Origin: Corynebacterium capitovis DSM 44611
Lineage (GTDB): Bacteria; Actinomycetota; Actinomycetes; Mycobacteriales; Mycobacteriaceae
DNA: 64,000 nt
Direction of reading: 5' to 3'
NCBI RefSeq assembly: GCF_030440535.1
Contig: NZ_CP047117.1
Coordinates: 744,001 to 808,000, forward strand
In this document: in pieces, positions 8,829 to 17,361 of the stretch
Layout of the letters: each line of letters opens with the position of its first letter
How positions within the stretch are numbered: position 1 is the stretch's first letter
Notes under the pieces: model-generated
The model's input: only the letters and a program-made list of their open reading frames with translations
The model's database searches: none
Told to the model about the DNA's origin: nothing
Program-made: the position numbers and the translations under genes

Positions 8829-9749
8829 ATGAGGATTCTCTTCGTGGGCGCCGGAGGCGTCGGTGGGTACATCGGGGGTTTGCTAGCGCTGGCGGGCAAC
8901 GATGTCGGGTTCATCGCCCGCGGTGAAACGCTCGCCGCTCTCCAGGAGCACGGCCTGCGCCTGACCAACGCCGACGGCCTGACTACTGTGACCCAGTGTG
9001 AAGCGGGTGGGACGTCGGCGGAGGTCGTCGACAAGCTGGGCGGTGTGGACGTGGTCGTTGTTGCGACAAAGGCCCTCAAAAGCGGGGATACCTTTGCGGA
9101 CATCGGCACCTTGAGTGACGTGCCGATCGTGACCACCCACAACTCGGTGGAAGTGCATTTCACCGCTGCGGACATTTTCGGGGCGGATCGCGTGCTTGCG
9201 GGCGTCGTGCGTGGGTACATGACGCGTACCGCGCCCGCCGAAATCACACTCAACCCGGGGCCGTTGTCGCTGAGTTTTGGCCTGCTTCCGGGAATTCATG
9301 GTACCCCTCTCGCCGTGCCTGAGCTCGCTGCCGCGCTAAAGGATGCGGGGGTCCGGTCCACGTATTACGGCCCAGACGGAGCTGTGCTCGTGGATGTGTG
9401 GATGAAGGCAATGTTCGTCGCCACCACGGGTGTTTTAGGGGCGGTATCGGGCCAACCGATGGGTCACCTGCGTGCCGAGCTGCGGCCGCAGCTGCGCGGG
9501 CTCATGCAAGAAGTGTTCCAGGTAGGTCGCGCGCTTGGGATACCGCTTCCCGAAGACGCCGTAGAGAAGAACCTGAGCTTGTGCGACGCCCAGTATCCCG
9601 AGGCGACGAGCTCCATGCACCGTGACATTGTGGCGGGCGTTCCCAGCGAGCTTGACGCCCAGGTCGGCGCTCTGCGCCGGATGGCGCGCCGTGGGGAAGT
9701 GGACACCCCTTTGCTCGATATGGTGCACGCGCTGGCGCTGAAGCGCTAG
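8829..9749 (+). CDS. panE: 2-dehydropantoate 2-reductase (ketopantoate reductase) family
   Basis: 306 residues with the N-terminal NADP-binding motif GAGGVGGYIGG (about residues 7-17), a central ALKSGDTF segment and a C-terminal helical domain typical of ApbA/PanE. It reduces ketopantoate to pantoate in pantothenate synthesis. panB and panC occur 22 kb downstream, which fits the role. A TAAAGT hexamer, partly made by the stop codon of the preceding gene, lies 6 nt before the ATG, so a leaderless start inside the gene run is possible. Several paralogues of this family exist in actinobacteria, so the specific substrate is an inference. Confidence 0.82.
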   Translation: MRILFVGAGGVGGYIGGLLALAGNDVGFIARGETLAALQEHGLRLTNADGLTTVTQCEAGGTSAEVVDKLGGVDVVVVATKALKSGDTFADIGTLSDVPIVTTHNSVEVHFTAADIFGADRVLAGVVRGYMTRTAPAEITLNPGPLSLSFGLLPGIHGTPLAVPELAAALKDAGVRSTYYGPDGAVLVDVWMKAMFVATTGVLGAVSGQPMGHLRAELRPQLRGLMQEVFQVGRALGIPLPEDAVEKNLSLCDAQYPEATSSMHRDIVAGVPSELDAQVGALRRMARRGEVDTPLLDMVHALALKR

Positions 9750-9753
9750 GCTC

Positions 9754-11199
9754 CTAGCAGTCGTAATAAAGCTCGAACTCTAGGGGCGTCGGACGCAGAC
9801 GGGCCGGGGCGATTTCGCGCTCGCGCTTGAGGCGAATGTAGGCCTCGATGAGGTCTTCGGTGAACACGTCGCCCTCAGTGAGGAAGTCGTGGTCATCTTC
9901 CAGCGCGTTGATCGCGGCTTCCAGCGAGGTCGGCGCCTGCGGGATCTCCTTGGCTTCCTCCGGCGGCAGCTCGTAGAGATCCTTATCGACGGGAGCGTGC
10001 GGCTCAATCCTGTTCTTGATGCCGTCGATGCCGGCCAGCATCATCGCCGCGAACCCGAGGTAGGGGTTGCCCGAGGGGTCCGGGGCGCGGAACTCGATGC
10101 GCTTCGCCTTGGGGTTAGAGCCGGTGATCGGGATGCGGATGGCGGCGGAGCGGTTGCGCTGGGAGTACACCAGGTTGATCGGTGCCTCGAAGCCCGGGAC
10201 CAAACGGTGGTAGGAGTTTAGCGTCGGGTTAGTGAAGGCAAGGACGGTCGCCGCGTGTTCGAGGATGCCGCCGATGTAGTAGCGGGCGATGTCTGAGAGG
10301 CCGCCGTAGCCGGACTCGTCGTAGAAGAGCGGCTTGCCGTCTTTCCACAGGGACTGGTGGGCGTGCATCCCGGAGCCGTTGTCACCGGCCAGCGGCTTGG
10401 GCATGAACGTCGCGCTCTTGCCGAACTGCTTGGCGGTGTTTTTCACGATGTACTTGAAATCCTGCAGGTCATCCGCCGCGCGGAGGAGGGTGTTGAAGCG
10501 GTAGTTAATTTCCTGCTGGCCGCCGTTGCCCACCTCGCGGTGGAAGCGTTCAACATCAAATCCGGACGCGGTGAGGTTGAGCGCCATGGCATCGCGCACG
10601 TCGACGGTCTTGTCGTAGGGCGGGACGGGGAAGTACCCGCTCTTGATGCGGTTCTTATAGCCCAGGTTCGGCGTTCCGTCGATCTCCGTTTCGGCACCGC
10701 GGTTCCACCAGCCCTCGGAGGAGTTGACGTCGTAGAAGGCCTTGTGGTCGTCGACCTGGTAGCGGATCGAGTCGAACAGGTAGAACTCGGCCTCGGCGCC
10801 GAAGTTGCACGTGTCGGCGATGCCGGTCGAGGCGAGGTAGTCTTCCGCCTTGCGCGCCACGTTGCGCGGGTCGCGGGAGAACGCTTCGTGCGTGAAGGGG
10901 TCGTTGACGAAGAACTTCACGTTGAGGGTCTTGGCTGTGCGGAAGAGGTCCAATTTGGCGGTGGCCAAGTCCGGCATGAGGGTCATGTCGGATTCGTCGA
11001 TGGTGGTGAAGCCCCTGATCGAGGATCCGTCGAAGGCCAGCCCATCCTCGACGACGTCCTCGTCGAACATGGACGCGGGGATGGTGAAGTGGTGTTCGGT
11101 GCCGGGGACGTCGGTGAACCGAACGTCAACAAACTCCACCTCCTCGTCCTGGATGAACTTCTTGACCTCTTCGATGTTCTCGAAGTTGCTGCGGGCCAC
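9754..11199 (-). CDS. glnA: Glutamine synthetase type I (adenylylation-regulated)
   Basis: 481 residues beginning at GTG 11199, with AAGGAG 7 nt before it. It joins ammonia to glutamate using ATP; the enzyme is a cytoplasmic dodecamer. Readable motifs are the beta-grasp segment FDGSSIRGF (about residues 51-59), the ATP/ammonia-site region, the signature near [16 protein letters not shown], and the loop [10 protein letters not shown] with Tyr about 409, the residue modified by GlnE in the type I-beta class. glnE ends 8.4 kb away in this window. The gene converges with panE (4 bp apart) and is divergent from the RDD gene. A TAGTAT hexamer on the minus strand at 11237-11242 is a likely -10. Confidence 0.97.
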   Translation of the reverse strand: MARSNFENIEEVKKFIQDEEVEFVDVRFTDVPGTEHHFTIPASMFDEDVVEDGLAFDGSSIRGFTTIDESDMTLMPDLATAKLDLFRTAKTLNVKFFVNDPFTHEAFSRDPRNVARKAEDYLASTGIADTCNFGAEAEFYLFDSIRYQVDDHKAFYDVNSSEGWWNRGAETEIDGTPNLGYKNRIKSGYFPVPPYDKTVDVRDAMALNLTASGFDVERFHREVGNGGQQEINYRFNTLLRAADDLQDFKYIVKNTAKQFGKSATFMPKPLAGDNGSGMHAHQSLWKDGKPLFYDESGYGGLSDIARYYIGGILEHAATVLAFTNPTLNSYHRLVPGFEAPINLVYSQRNRSAAIRIPITGSNPKAKRIEFRAPDPSGNPYLGFAAMMLAGIDGIKNRIEPHAPVDKDLYELPPEEAKEIPQAPTSLEAAINALEDDHDFLTEGDVFTEDLIEAYIRLKREREIAPARLRPTPLEFELYYDC

Positions 11200-11236
11200 G
11201 GTGGGTACTCCTTGATCGGCGCCAGTGAACACGCCA

Positions 11237-11242
11237 ATACTA
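11237..11242 (-). promoter_or_regulatory. -10 element of glnA
   Basis: On the minus strand this reads TAGTAT, about 38 nt upstream of the GTG start of glnA, leaving room for the visible AAGGAG ribosome-binding site. No clear -35 hexamer is seen 17 bp further up. I did not find a convincing nitrogen-regulator (AmtR-type) palindrome in the 100 bp between glnA and the RDD gene. Confidence 0.45.
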
Positions 11243-11301
11243 CCCCCTACCGCCTGCACCCTCGGTAAGAATCTGGCCCGGGCTTCAGTAGGGTGACGTG
11301 C

Positions 11302-11733
11302 ATGGCGAATTCCATCGAAAAGGCGGGCGCGACCTACCCGGGGCAGGATCTTGGGCTGCCGGAGTCGGGGCCGGGCGCGCAGGCGTCGGTAAGCAGGCGC
11401 ATGGCGGCGGTGGCGATCGATTGGGTGATGTGCTGGATCGTGGCCGGCTTCATCGCCATGTTCACCAAGGCGCTGGGCGACGTGGCGACGGTGACAGTGT
11501 TTCTCTGGCTCGCGCTCGGGATCATGTCGGGGTGGCTCTTCGCGCGAACCCCGGGGATGGCCCTGCTGGGGATGGGCGTCGCGCGTGTTGATCAGCCGGG
11601 GGAGCGGGTGGGATTCTGGCGTGCCGCGTTGCGCTCGATCTTTACGTTCTTTATTTTGCCGGCCGCGCTTGTCGACGCCAACGGGCGCGGCATGCACGAC
11701 CGCGCCACCGCGACGACCGTGATCCGCGCCTAG
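11302..11733 (+). CDS. RDD family membrane protein
   Basis: 143 residues from ATG 11302. Three hydrophobic segments (about residues 37-53, 58-78 and 105-122) and the family pattern [13 protein letters not shown], in which Arg and Asp surround the first helix, define the RDD domain. These are small inner-membrane proteins of unproven function, sometimes suggested to transport ions. In M. tuberculosis the same gene (Rv2219A) sits between DUF4191 and glnA, as here. A TAGGGT hexamer 7 nt before the start suggests a leaderless transcript divergent from glnA. Confidence 0.85.
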   Translation: MANSIEKAGATYPGQDLGLPESGPGAQASVSRRMAAVAIDWVMCWIVAGFIAMFTKALGDVATVTVFLWLALGIMSGWLFARTPGMALLGMGVARVDQPGERVGFWRAALRSIFTFFILPAALVDANGRGMHDRATATTVIRA

Positions 11734-11749
11734 CTCTTGCCCTGGGGCG

Positions 11750-12547
11750 CTACTTGCCCTTGCGCTCCTGCATGCGACGCATGCGGCGGTTCATGCCCGC
11801 CATTGACTGCGCCTGACGGGGGAGGGGCCCGCCGGGGAGGCCTGAGCGCGCGCCGCTTTGGGTGCGGGTATCCATCGCGTCGAGCTTGGTGGAAAGGCTG
11901 TACACCTCGTCTTTGGTGTAGTTTTTCGGCAGGCGGAGGAGCTTGCGCTGCAGGTCCCGCACCGGGGTCTGGCCCTCCCCGTCGCCGATGACAATCTCGG
12001 TGATCGGCGCCCCTGCGATGAGCCGGTCGATGCGCTTGCGTTCTTTGGCCATCATCGGTCGCAGCCGGTTCTGGTTGCCCTCGCCGACGAGAATGACGCC
12101 GGGGTTGCCCACGACGCGGTGCACGACATCCATCTGCTGGTTCGCGGCCACGGATGTCTTGGTCACCCATGCGATGCCCATCTGGCTGCGCATGTTCTCC
12201 AGCGTCCACGCCGCTGCCCCCGGCTGATTGCCCACCTCGTCGTACATGGAGTTTTGCAGCCGTTGGCTGAAGAGCCACGCGGCCAGCGCCGCCCCCGCGA
12301 GGAGGCCAATGACGAGCATGTACCACTGGCCGCCCCAGAGTAGGCCGACGAGGAAGAACAGCAGCGCGGTGCCGATGAGGCTGAGCAGCATGAAGGGGAT
12401 GAGCTTGTTGTCCCTCTTACGCTGCAGGTTAAACGCCTGCCAGATCTGCCCCCGGGTGTTCTTACGCTGATCGCGTTTTGCGGCGCGCAGCTCTTTTTTC
12501 GATGTGCCCGCCGCAGCATTCTTTGGGGTGCCCTTCGCATTCGCCAT
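11750..12547 (-). CDS. DUF4191 membrane protein
   Basis: 265 residues from ATG 12547 (a GTG nine bases upstream is the alternative). A Lys/Arg-rich N-terminus is followed by two membrane helices (about residues 49-66 and 73-90), a mixed soluble domain and a very basic Met/Arg-rich tail. This is the DUF4191 family, next to lipA in M. tuberculosis (Rv2219) and C. glutamicum. Function unknown. Here the usual neighbour lipA is 8.5 kb away because the siderophore-lipid block lies between. Stops 16 bp from the convergent RDD gene. Confidence 0.85.
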   Translation of the reverse strand: MANAKGTPKNAAAGTSKKELRAAKRDQRKNTRGQIWQAFNLQRKRDNKLIPFMLLSLIGTALLFFLVGLLWGGQWYMLVIGLLAGAALAAWLFSQRLQNSMYDEVGNQPGAAAWTLENMRSQMGIAWVTKTSVAANQQMDVVHRVVGNPGVILVGEGNQNRLRPMMAKERKRIDRLIAGAPITEIVIGDGEGQTPVRDLQRKLLRLPKNYTKDEVYSLSTKLDAMDTRTQSGARSGLPGGPLPRQAQSMAGMNRRMRRMQERKGK

Positions 12548-12717
12548 GGCACCCACTCTAAGCGACGGTCACAGGGCGCACCAAGCGGGGTTTGAGCCAC
12601 ATGCGAAGTGGAGGGCCGGGTCGGATTACCCCGCGCGGGGGTGAGTTTTCCAGGAGTTTTGAACCTTATCAACGATTTCCTAGCGGCCCTGGAGATTGCG
12701 ACCAGTAAAGGCTACCC
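12548..12717. other. Intergenic stretch with a weak iron-box-like dyad
   Basis: About 170 bases without a gene, between the start of the DUF4191 gene and the end of the Fes-like gene. At 12705-12721 there is an inverted repeat GTAAAGG-CTA-CCCTTAC (one arm mismatch). Its right half, AGGCTACCCTTA, resembles the DtxR half-site. It overlaps the last codons of the Fes-like gene and could serve the DUF4191 promoter or be a relic of a deleted gene's promoter. No catalytic remnant of an esterase is readable in any frame here. Confidence 0.4.
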
Positions 12718-13107
12718 TTACCAAAGTAAGGCTTGGCTGGGAGGGGCGCCGAACGTCGGCGGCGGGGTGCTGGTGGGGGCGGGCCCGGTGAACGTCGAGA
12801 AGCCGTAGCTTGCCCGCAGGGTGGGGGAGATGTTGAGCTCGGTGACCCACAGATCCGTCCCTGGAACCCGCTCCATGACTCCGCGGGGGTAGTTCTTTTT
12901 GTCCGTCAGCCGGTTGATGCGAAGGTGGACCCCGGCTTCGGCGGGCGCGTTCGGGTGGTGGTAGCAAAACGTGACGTTGTTTGTCTCCGCATCCCACGCG
13001 GGCAGGTCGCCGGGGCGGATGGACGAGATGAACTCCTCCACGCGCCTAGGGCACGCCCCCGTGAGCCGGGTGACGATCTCCCCGGCGCGCAGCACCGGGC
13101 TACTCAC
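12718..13107 (-). CDS. Enterochelin-esterase-like N-terminal domain, lone or truncated
   Basis: 129 residues from GTG 13107, whose first bases overlap the stop of the carrier-protein gene (GTGAGTAG), so translation is probably coupled. Residues about 47-105 match the N-terminal domain of Fes-type siderophore esterases: VTFCYHHPNAP, LRINRLTDK, MERVPGTDLW and LRASYGF. Full esterases are about 400 residues and carry an alpha/beta-hydrolase domain after this one. Here the frame stops after a Pro/Thr-rich tail, with no hydrolase domain in any frame. It is therefore either a decayed gene or a stand-alone binding domain kept next to the carrier protein. The open frame and coupling favour expression; function is unproven. 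Confidence 0.65.
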   Translation of the reverse strand: MSSPVLRAGEIVTRLTGACPRRVEEFISSIRPGDLPAWDAETNNVTFCYHHPNAPAEAGVHLRINRLTDKKNYPRGVMERVPGTDLWVTELNISPTLRASYGFSTFTGPAPTSTPPPTFGAPPSQALLW

Positions 13108-13324
13108 CGGCCAAGCGCTCGATCCACTGCTGCGCCGTGGGGAGGGCAACCAGGTCGAAGTAATCGACTTCTTCGCCCTCGGAGCGCCACTTCTCCGCGA
13201 GGTCGACGATGCCTAGGGAGTCGAGCCCTTGGTCTTCCAAGGGGGCATTCTTATCGACGCCCCCCGGCGCCGCCCCAACCGCTTCCGCGATATCCGCAAT
13301 GATGGTGGCTTCGCTCAATGCCAT
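13100..13324 (-). CDS. Free-standing aryl carrier protein
   Basis: 74 residues with the phosphopantetheine attachment motif QGLDSLGIVDL (Ser about 36). The following AEKWRSEGEEVDYFDL...PTAQQW closely resembles the aryl carrier domain found at the C-terminus of EntB/DhbB, without the isochorismatase domain. It would hold an aryl acid (2,3-dihydroxybenzoate or salicylate) as a thioester after activation by the ligase gene directly upstream (24 bp). GAAAGG lies 10 nt before its ATG. The companion enzymes that make or condense the aryl acid (isochorismate synthase, DHB dehydrogenase, NRPS) are not in this window. Confidence 0.85.
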   Translation of the reverse strand: MALSEATIIADIAEAVGAAPGGVDKNAPLEDQGLDSLGIVDLAEKWRSEGEEVDYFDLVALPTAQQWIERLAGE

Positions 13325-13348
13325 GAACGGGATCCTTTCGGTTGTGTG

Positions 13349-15031
13349 TCAGGAGTGAGTAGTCGAGAGGTGTGCAAGCGCCGCCCGCAATTCACGGCGG
13401 CTGATCTTGCCCACGCCCGTGACCGGGAAAGAATCTGTCATCACGGAGCCGTCGGGGATTTTGTACGCAGCGACGCCGCGATCTTTGAGGTGCGCGCGGA
13501 TGTCGGCGTGCGTGAGGTCCCGCGCCGCGATGACGTAGGCGCACGTCTTTTCACCCAGTCGAGCATCGGGGACCGCGACGACGGCGGCGTCGATGATGTC
13601 GGGGTGGGCCACGAGGTGGTTTTCTACCTCCTCCGCCGAAACTTTTTCTCCCGCGCGGTTGATCTGGTCCTTCGCCCGCCCCTCGACGACGAGGTGCCCC
13701 GAGGCCAGGCGACGCACGATGTCACCGGTGCGGTAGAATCCGTCGGGGCTGAAACTCTCCCTGTCCACGTCGCCCAGGTACCCGCGGATGGTGTACGGCC
13801 CGCGCGTGGTCAGATGCCCGGGGGTGCCGTCGGGGACGGGTTGGTTGGCGTCGTCAAGAATGCGGATCTCGTCGGCCGGGCTGATCGGCGTGCCCTGGGT
13901 CGTAGCGACGATGTCGGCGGGGTCGTCCGCGCGGGTGTAGTTGACGAGCCCTTCCGCCATCCCGAAAACCTGCTGGAGGCGGCAGCCAAATACCTCGGGG
14001 ACGCGTCTCGCCGCAGCTTCGGGCAGCTTCGACCCGCCCGCTTGGATGAGCTCGAGGCTAGACATGTCGGCCCCGATGGAGTCCGCGTGCGCCAGCCATG
14101 TCATGAGAAGCGGGGGAACGACGGCGGTCATCGTGGCACATCGCTTTTCGACGAGACCCAGTGCCGTCCGCGGGTCAGGGGCCCGTGACAAAATGACCTC
14201 GCCCCCGGTGAGCAGGACGCCCAGGATGCCGGGGGAGCTCATTGTGAAGTTGTGGGAGACGGGGAGGACGACCAGCATTTTCGTGTCCGGACCCAGCCCG
14301 CAGATGTGGGCGCTCGCGCGCACCGAATACAGATAGTCGGCGTGGGTGCGAGGGATGAGTTTCGGCACTCCGGTGGTTCCGCCCGATACCTGGAGAAAGG
14401 CGATGGACGTCTCGGGCCGCGTCGGGCGGGGCAGCCGCGTGGGGGTCGTGTTCGGGGCGTGCTCGGGCGGGTAGAAGGGCTCGAACTCGCCGGGCTCGCC
14501 GTCGACGATGAACACGCGCAGGTGCGGGTGCTCGCGGCGCAGGCCGCGGGCCAGTTCGCGGTGGTTGAACCCCATCCACGTGCCGACGGTGACAAGCCCC
14601 GACGCGCGGGTGGCTCTGACAAAGTGCTGCAGTTCGGCCCCGCGGTGGGCGGGCAGAGCAAAGACCGGCAGCGCGCCAAGCTCGAACAGGCCGAACACCG
14701 CGACGACGTAGTCCACGATATTGGGCAGTTGAACCACAACGCGATCACCCTCGCGTACCCCGGCCCTGTAGAACATCCCCGCTGCGGCGGTGGCGCGGGC
14801 GGCGGTGTCAGCGTAGGTCCACGAGACGAAGCGCCCCGAGTAGTCGTAGCCCGTGACGGCGGGCCGGGAGGCGAAACGAGCGGCGGCAGCGCCGAGAAAG
14901 CCCGCAAAGGTCTCGGCCGTCCAATACCCGGCGGAGCGGTAACGTTCCTCCGCTTCTGCGGGGTAGGAGTGGTGCTCGGGGGAGAAGACCCCGGGGACGG
15001 TAAAGGATGGCTCAAACACGCGAGTAAGCAT
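13349..15031 (-). CDS. Aryl-AMP ligase, EntE/DhbE-like
   Basis: 560 residues of the adenylate-forming (ANL) superfamily. Motifs read in order: SGGTTGVPKLIPRTH (about 216-230), PVSHNF with the Asn that in EntE/DhbE contacts the aryl carboxylate (about N261), YRTGDIV, INRAGEKVSAEEVE and the C-terminal catalytic lysine in GVGKISRR. The reaction is activation of 2,3-dihydroxybenzoate or salicylate with ATP and loading onto the carrier protein encoded next. The annotated ATG at 15031 lies inside an inverted repeat and operator; GTG 15019 is a possible alternative start. It follows the MaoC gene by 34 bp, but the operator argues for its own iron-controlled promoter. Confidence 0.88.
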   Translation of the reverse strand: MLTRVFEPSFTVPGVFSPEHHSYPAEAEERYRSAGYWTAETFAGFLGAAAARFASRPAVTGYDYSGRFVSWTYADTAARATAAAGMFYRAGVREGDRVVVQLPNIVDYVVAVFGLFELGALPVFALPAHRGAELQHFVRATRASGLVTVGTWMGFNHRELARGLRREHPHLRVFIVDGEPGEFEPFYPPEHAPNTTPTRLPRPTRPETSIAFLQVSGGTTGVPKLIPRTHADYLYSVRASAHICGLGPDTKMLVVLPVSHNFTMSSPGILGVLLTGGEVILSRAPDPRTALGLVEKRCATMTAVVPPLLMTWLAHADSIGADMSSLELIQAGGSKLPEAAARRVPEVFGCRLQQVFGMAEGLVNYTRADDPADIVATTQGTPISPADEIRILDDANQPVPDGTPGHLTTRGPYTIRGYLGDVDRESFSPDGFYRTGDIVRRLASGHLVVEGRAKDQINRAGEKVSAEEVENHLVAHPDIIDAAVVAVPDARLGEKTCAYVIAARDLTHADIRAHLKDRGVAAYKIPDGSVMTDSFPVTGVGKISRRELRAALAHLSTTHS

Positions 15032-15058
15032 ACCCTAACGAAGGATATGCTTACCTAA
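15024..15058. promoter_or_regulatory. DtxR-type iron operator with inverted repeat over the start codon
   Basis: On the minus strand TTAGGTAAGCATATCCTTC (15058-15040) matches 14 of 19 positions of the DtxR consensus TTAGGTTAGSCTAACCTAA. A second, weaker copy (TTAGGGTATGCTTAC) follows. Together they form a perfect 9-bp inverted repeat, GTAAGCATA at 15024-15032 and TATGCTTAC at 15046-15054. The ATG of the ligase gene is complementary to 15029-15031, inside one arm. DtxR with Fe(II) would be expected to repress the siderophore genes in iron-replete cells. Confidence 0.7.
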
Positions 15059-15065
15059 GGGGGCG

Positions 15066-16022
15066 CTAGGCGAGGTGTTCGACCTGCGCGTTAAGGTGGA
15101 GCTTCTCGGGCTTGGAGGCGTTGCGTAGCTCGATTCCCGTCGTCCTCTCACCCTGGTCGAGCGCCCACGCTGAGACGCGCGCCGGAACAACGACGGGTTT
15201 ATGGAACTCCACCGAGTACCGCAGCGCACCTCCGAGTGTTCCCTCCAAGAGCTGGAGCACCGCGGCCGCCGAGAACATGCCGTGCGCGATGACCCCGGGG
15301 AAGCCAAACGCCTTCGCGCCCAGCGCCGAGGTGTGAATTGGGTTCGAGTCGCCCGAGGCTTTTACATAGGCGCGGACGTTGTCGCGGGTCCACGTCCACT
15401 GGGCGTTCGCCGCGATGTCCGGAACCTCGGGCCGGTCGAGCATGCGAGCGTCGTCTTGACCTCGCGTGGTCAGCGAGACCGGTGCGGATTTCGCAAACTT
15501 TGCGCCCTGCGCGAGCATGGTTGCGCGTTGTGTCCACACCGGCTCGTTGTCGGTCTCACCTTCCACGAAAACATCGGTCACGATGTCAATCAGCAAGCCC
15601 TTGCGGTGCGGACGGAGACGTTCCCCGCGGGTGCGGAATGTAAAGGACTCATCGACACGCAGCGCCCGCTTTTGCTCGATGACGTTTGCCACGTGCACGG
15701 CGCCGGTCGGCGCGAAGGGGAAGTCCGCGCGGCTCATCAATTCCATTGTGAGGGGAAACCCGATGACGAAGGGGTACGTCGGGGGAAGCTCGTTGCTCAG
15801 GCGCAGTCCGGTCGCAGTGGCGTAGGCGGCGAGGTCTGACGGGTCGACGCGCACTCCGCGAACCTCGAGGCGCGAGCTCGGGTCCTTATCCGCAACGTGA
15901 CGCGTCCCCACGACGGGGACCATGCCGGTGACGATGCGACGCATCACCGTGTTCATGTCCGGGACCGCTCCCAGATCCTCGTAACGGCTGCCGCCATCGG
16001 TGCTGTTGTACACGGTTGTCAT
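15066..16022 (-). CDS. MaoC-like (R)-specific enoyl/3-hydroxyacyl dehydratase
   Basis: 318 residues, the length of double-hotdog hydratases. The C-terminal half carries the hydratase-2 motif SGDSNPIHT (D225, H230) followed by FPGVIAHGMF (241-250), the catalytic Asp-His pair. It interconverts enoyl and (R)-3-hydroxyacyl thioesters. The gene starts 4 bp after fabG-like and the pair matches the mycobacterial htdX-fabG4 arrangement. The acyl partner (CoA or ACP) is not visible. Confidence 0.86.
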   Translation of the reverse strand: MTTVYNSTDGGSRYEDLGAVPDMNTVMRRIVTGMVPVVGTRHVADKDPSSRLEVRGVRVDPSDLAAYATATGLRLSNELPPTYPFVIGFPLTMELMSRADFPFAPTGAVHVANVIEQKRALRVDESFTFRTRGERLRPHRKGLLIDIVTDVFVEGETDNEPVWTQRATMLAQGAKFAKSAPVSLTTRGQDDARMLDRPEVPDIAANAQWTWTRDNVRAYVKASGDSNPIHTSALGAKAFGFPGVIAHGMFSAAAVLQLLEGTLGGALRYSVEFHKPVVVPARVSAWALDQGERTTGIELRNASKPEKLHLNAQVEHLA

Positions 16023-16026
16023 CGCC

Positions 16027-17361
16027 CTACGCCCCCAGCATGCTCTGGCCGCAGACGCGAACCGTGTTGCCGTTCACCGCGGTTGAGGCTGTCGACGCGA
16101 AGTAGGCCACGGTCTCTGCAACGTCGACCGGCTTGCCACCCTGCTGCAGCGAGTTAATCCGGCGTCCGACCTCGCGGGGGCCGGTGGGCATCGCGGCGGT
16201 CATGTCCGTTTCGATGAAGCCCGGAGCGACGGCATTGATGTTCCCACCCAGTGCGGCGACGGTTTCGGCCAGTGAGTCGACGAAACCGACGATCCCGGCC
16301 TTGGTGGTGGCGTAGTTGGTCTGCCCGCGGTTGCCTGCGATCCCGGACGTCGAGGACACGCCGATGATGGCCGGCTTCTCACCGAGGGCGTCGAGCTCGA
16401 TGAGCTTTTCGGTAATGCGCACGGGCGCGACCAGGTTGATGTTTTGGACCATGTTCCACCGCGCATCGTCCATATTGGCCAGCAGCTTGTCGCGGGTGAC
16501 ACCCGCGTTGTGAACAACGACGTCGACCTTCGTGCCGTACCGCTCCTGGGCGTGGCGGGCGATTTCCTCGGCGGCGCTCGGATTGGTTACGTCGAGAGGC
16601 AGGGCGGTGCCCTTGACCTTGTTCGCCGTCGCGGAGAGACCCTCACCGGCCTGGGGGACGTCCACACAGATCACCTTGGCGCCATCGCGCGCGAGAACTT
16701 CGGCGATCACTGCCCCGATTCCGCGGGCGGCACCCGTCACGACGGCAATGCGCCCCGCTAGCGGGCGCTCCCAGTCAGCGGGGGACTCAGCCCCGGCCGA
16801 GGTGATGCGGATGACTTGGCCGTCCACATACGCGGATTTACCCGACAGGAGGAAGCGCAGGGTGGACTCGACGCCACCGAAGTTCGTCGAATCAATGGCC
16901 GGGTCGACGTAGACGAGCTGCACGGTGGCCGCCTTGCGCATCTCCTTGGCCAAGGAACGAGTGAAGCCTTCGAGCGCGCGGGCGGCGATGCGGGAATCGG
17001 AGTCGTCGATAAGCTCAGGCGTCGTGCCGATGACAACGAGACGAGCGTTGTCGGCGATCTTGCGCAGTTGGGGGTGGAAGAACTCGTGCAATTGGTTGAG
17101 CTGCTCGGGGGTCGTGATGTCCGTGGCGTCAAAGACGACGCCGGCGCGTGGGGTGTCTGCTTCCGCCTTCAGAAGCTTGTACGGCCCCTCGAGGACCGAG
17201 GTCAGCGCATCGCGCAGTCGACCCTGCCCGCCGACCACGACGGGCCCGTGGAGGAGGGGTTCGCCTTGCTTGAATCGGCGTAGGGGGTAACCCTGCGGCA
17301 CGCCCGCCTTAGCGGCGAGAGGGGAATTGATGAACTTTTCGAGGAAGCCCTGCTTGGCCAC
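16027..17361 (-). CDS. High-molecular-weight 3-oxoacyl reductase (FabG4-like SDR)
   Basis: 444 residues, about 200 longer than ordinary FabG. The N-terminal part (1-200) is a degenerate nucleotide-binding fold. The C-terminal part is a complete short-chain dehydrogenase: TGAARGIG (209-216), HNAG (284-287), Ser about 337 in GVSSTSG, and Tyr350-x3-Lys354. This two-domain layout is that of mycobacterial FabG4 (Rv0242c), an NADH-dependent 3-oxoacyl-CoA/ACP reductase. It heads a unit with the MaoC gene and is divergent from the thiolase gene across a 250-bp control region. Confidence 0.88.
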   Translation of the reverse strand: MAKQGFLEKFINSPLAAKAGVPQGYPLRRFKQGEPLLHGPVVVGGQGRLRDALTSVLEGPYKLLKAEADTPRAGVVFDATDITTPEQLNQLHEFFHPQLRKIADNARLVVIGTTPELIDDSDSRIAARALEGFTRSLAKEMRKAATVQLVYVDPAIDSTNFGGVESTLRFLLSGKSAYVDGQVIRITSAGAESPADWERPLAGRIAVVTGAARGIGAVIAEVLARDGAKVICVDVPQAGEGLSATANKVKGTALPLDVTNPSAAEEIARHAQERYGTKVDVVVHNAGVTRDKLLANMDDARWNMVQNINLVAPVRITEKLIELDALGEKPAIIGVSSTSGIAGNRGQTNYATTKAGIVGFVDSLAETVAALGGNINAVAPGFIETDMTAAMPTGPREVGRRINSLQQGGKPVDVAETVAYFASTASTAVNGNTVRVCGQSMLGA

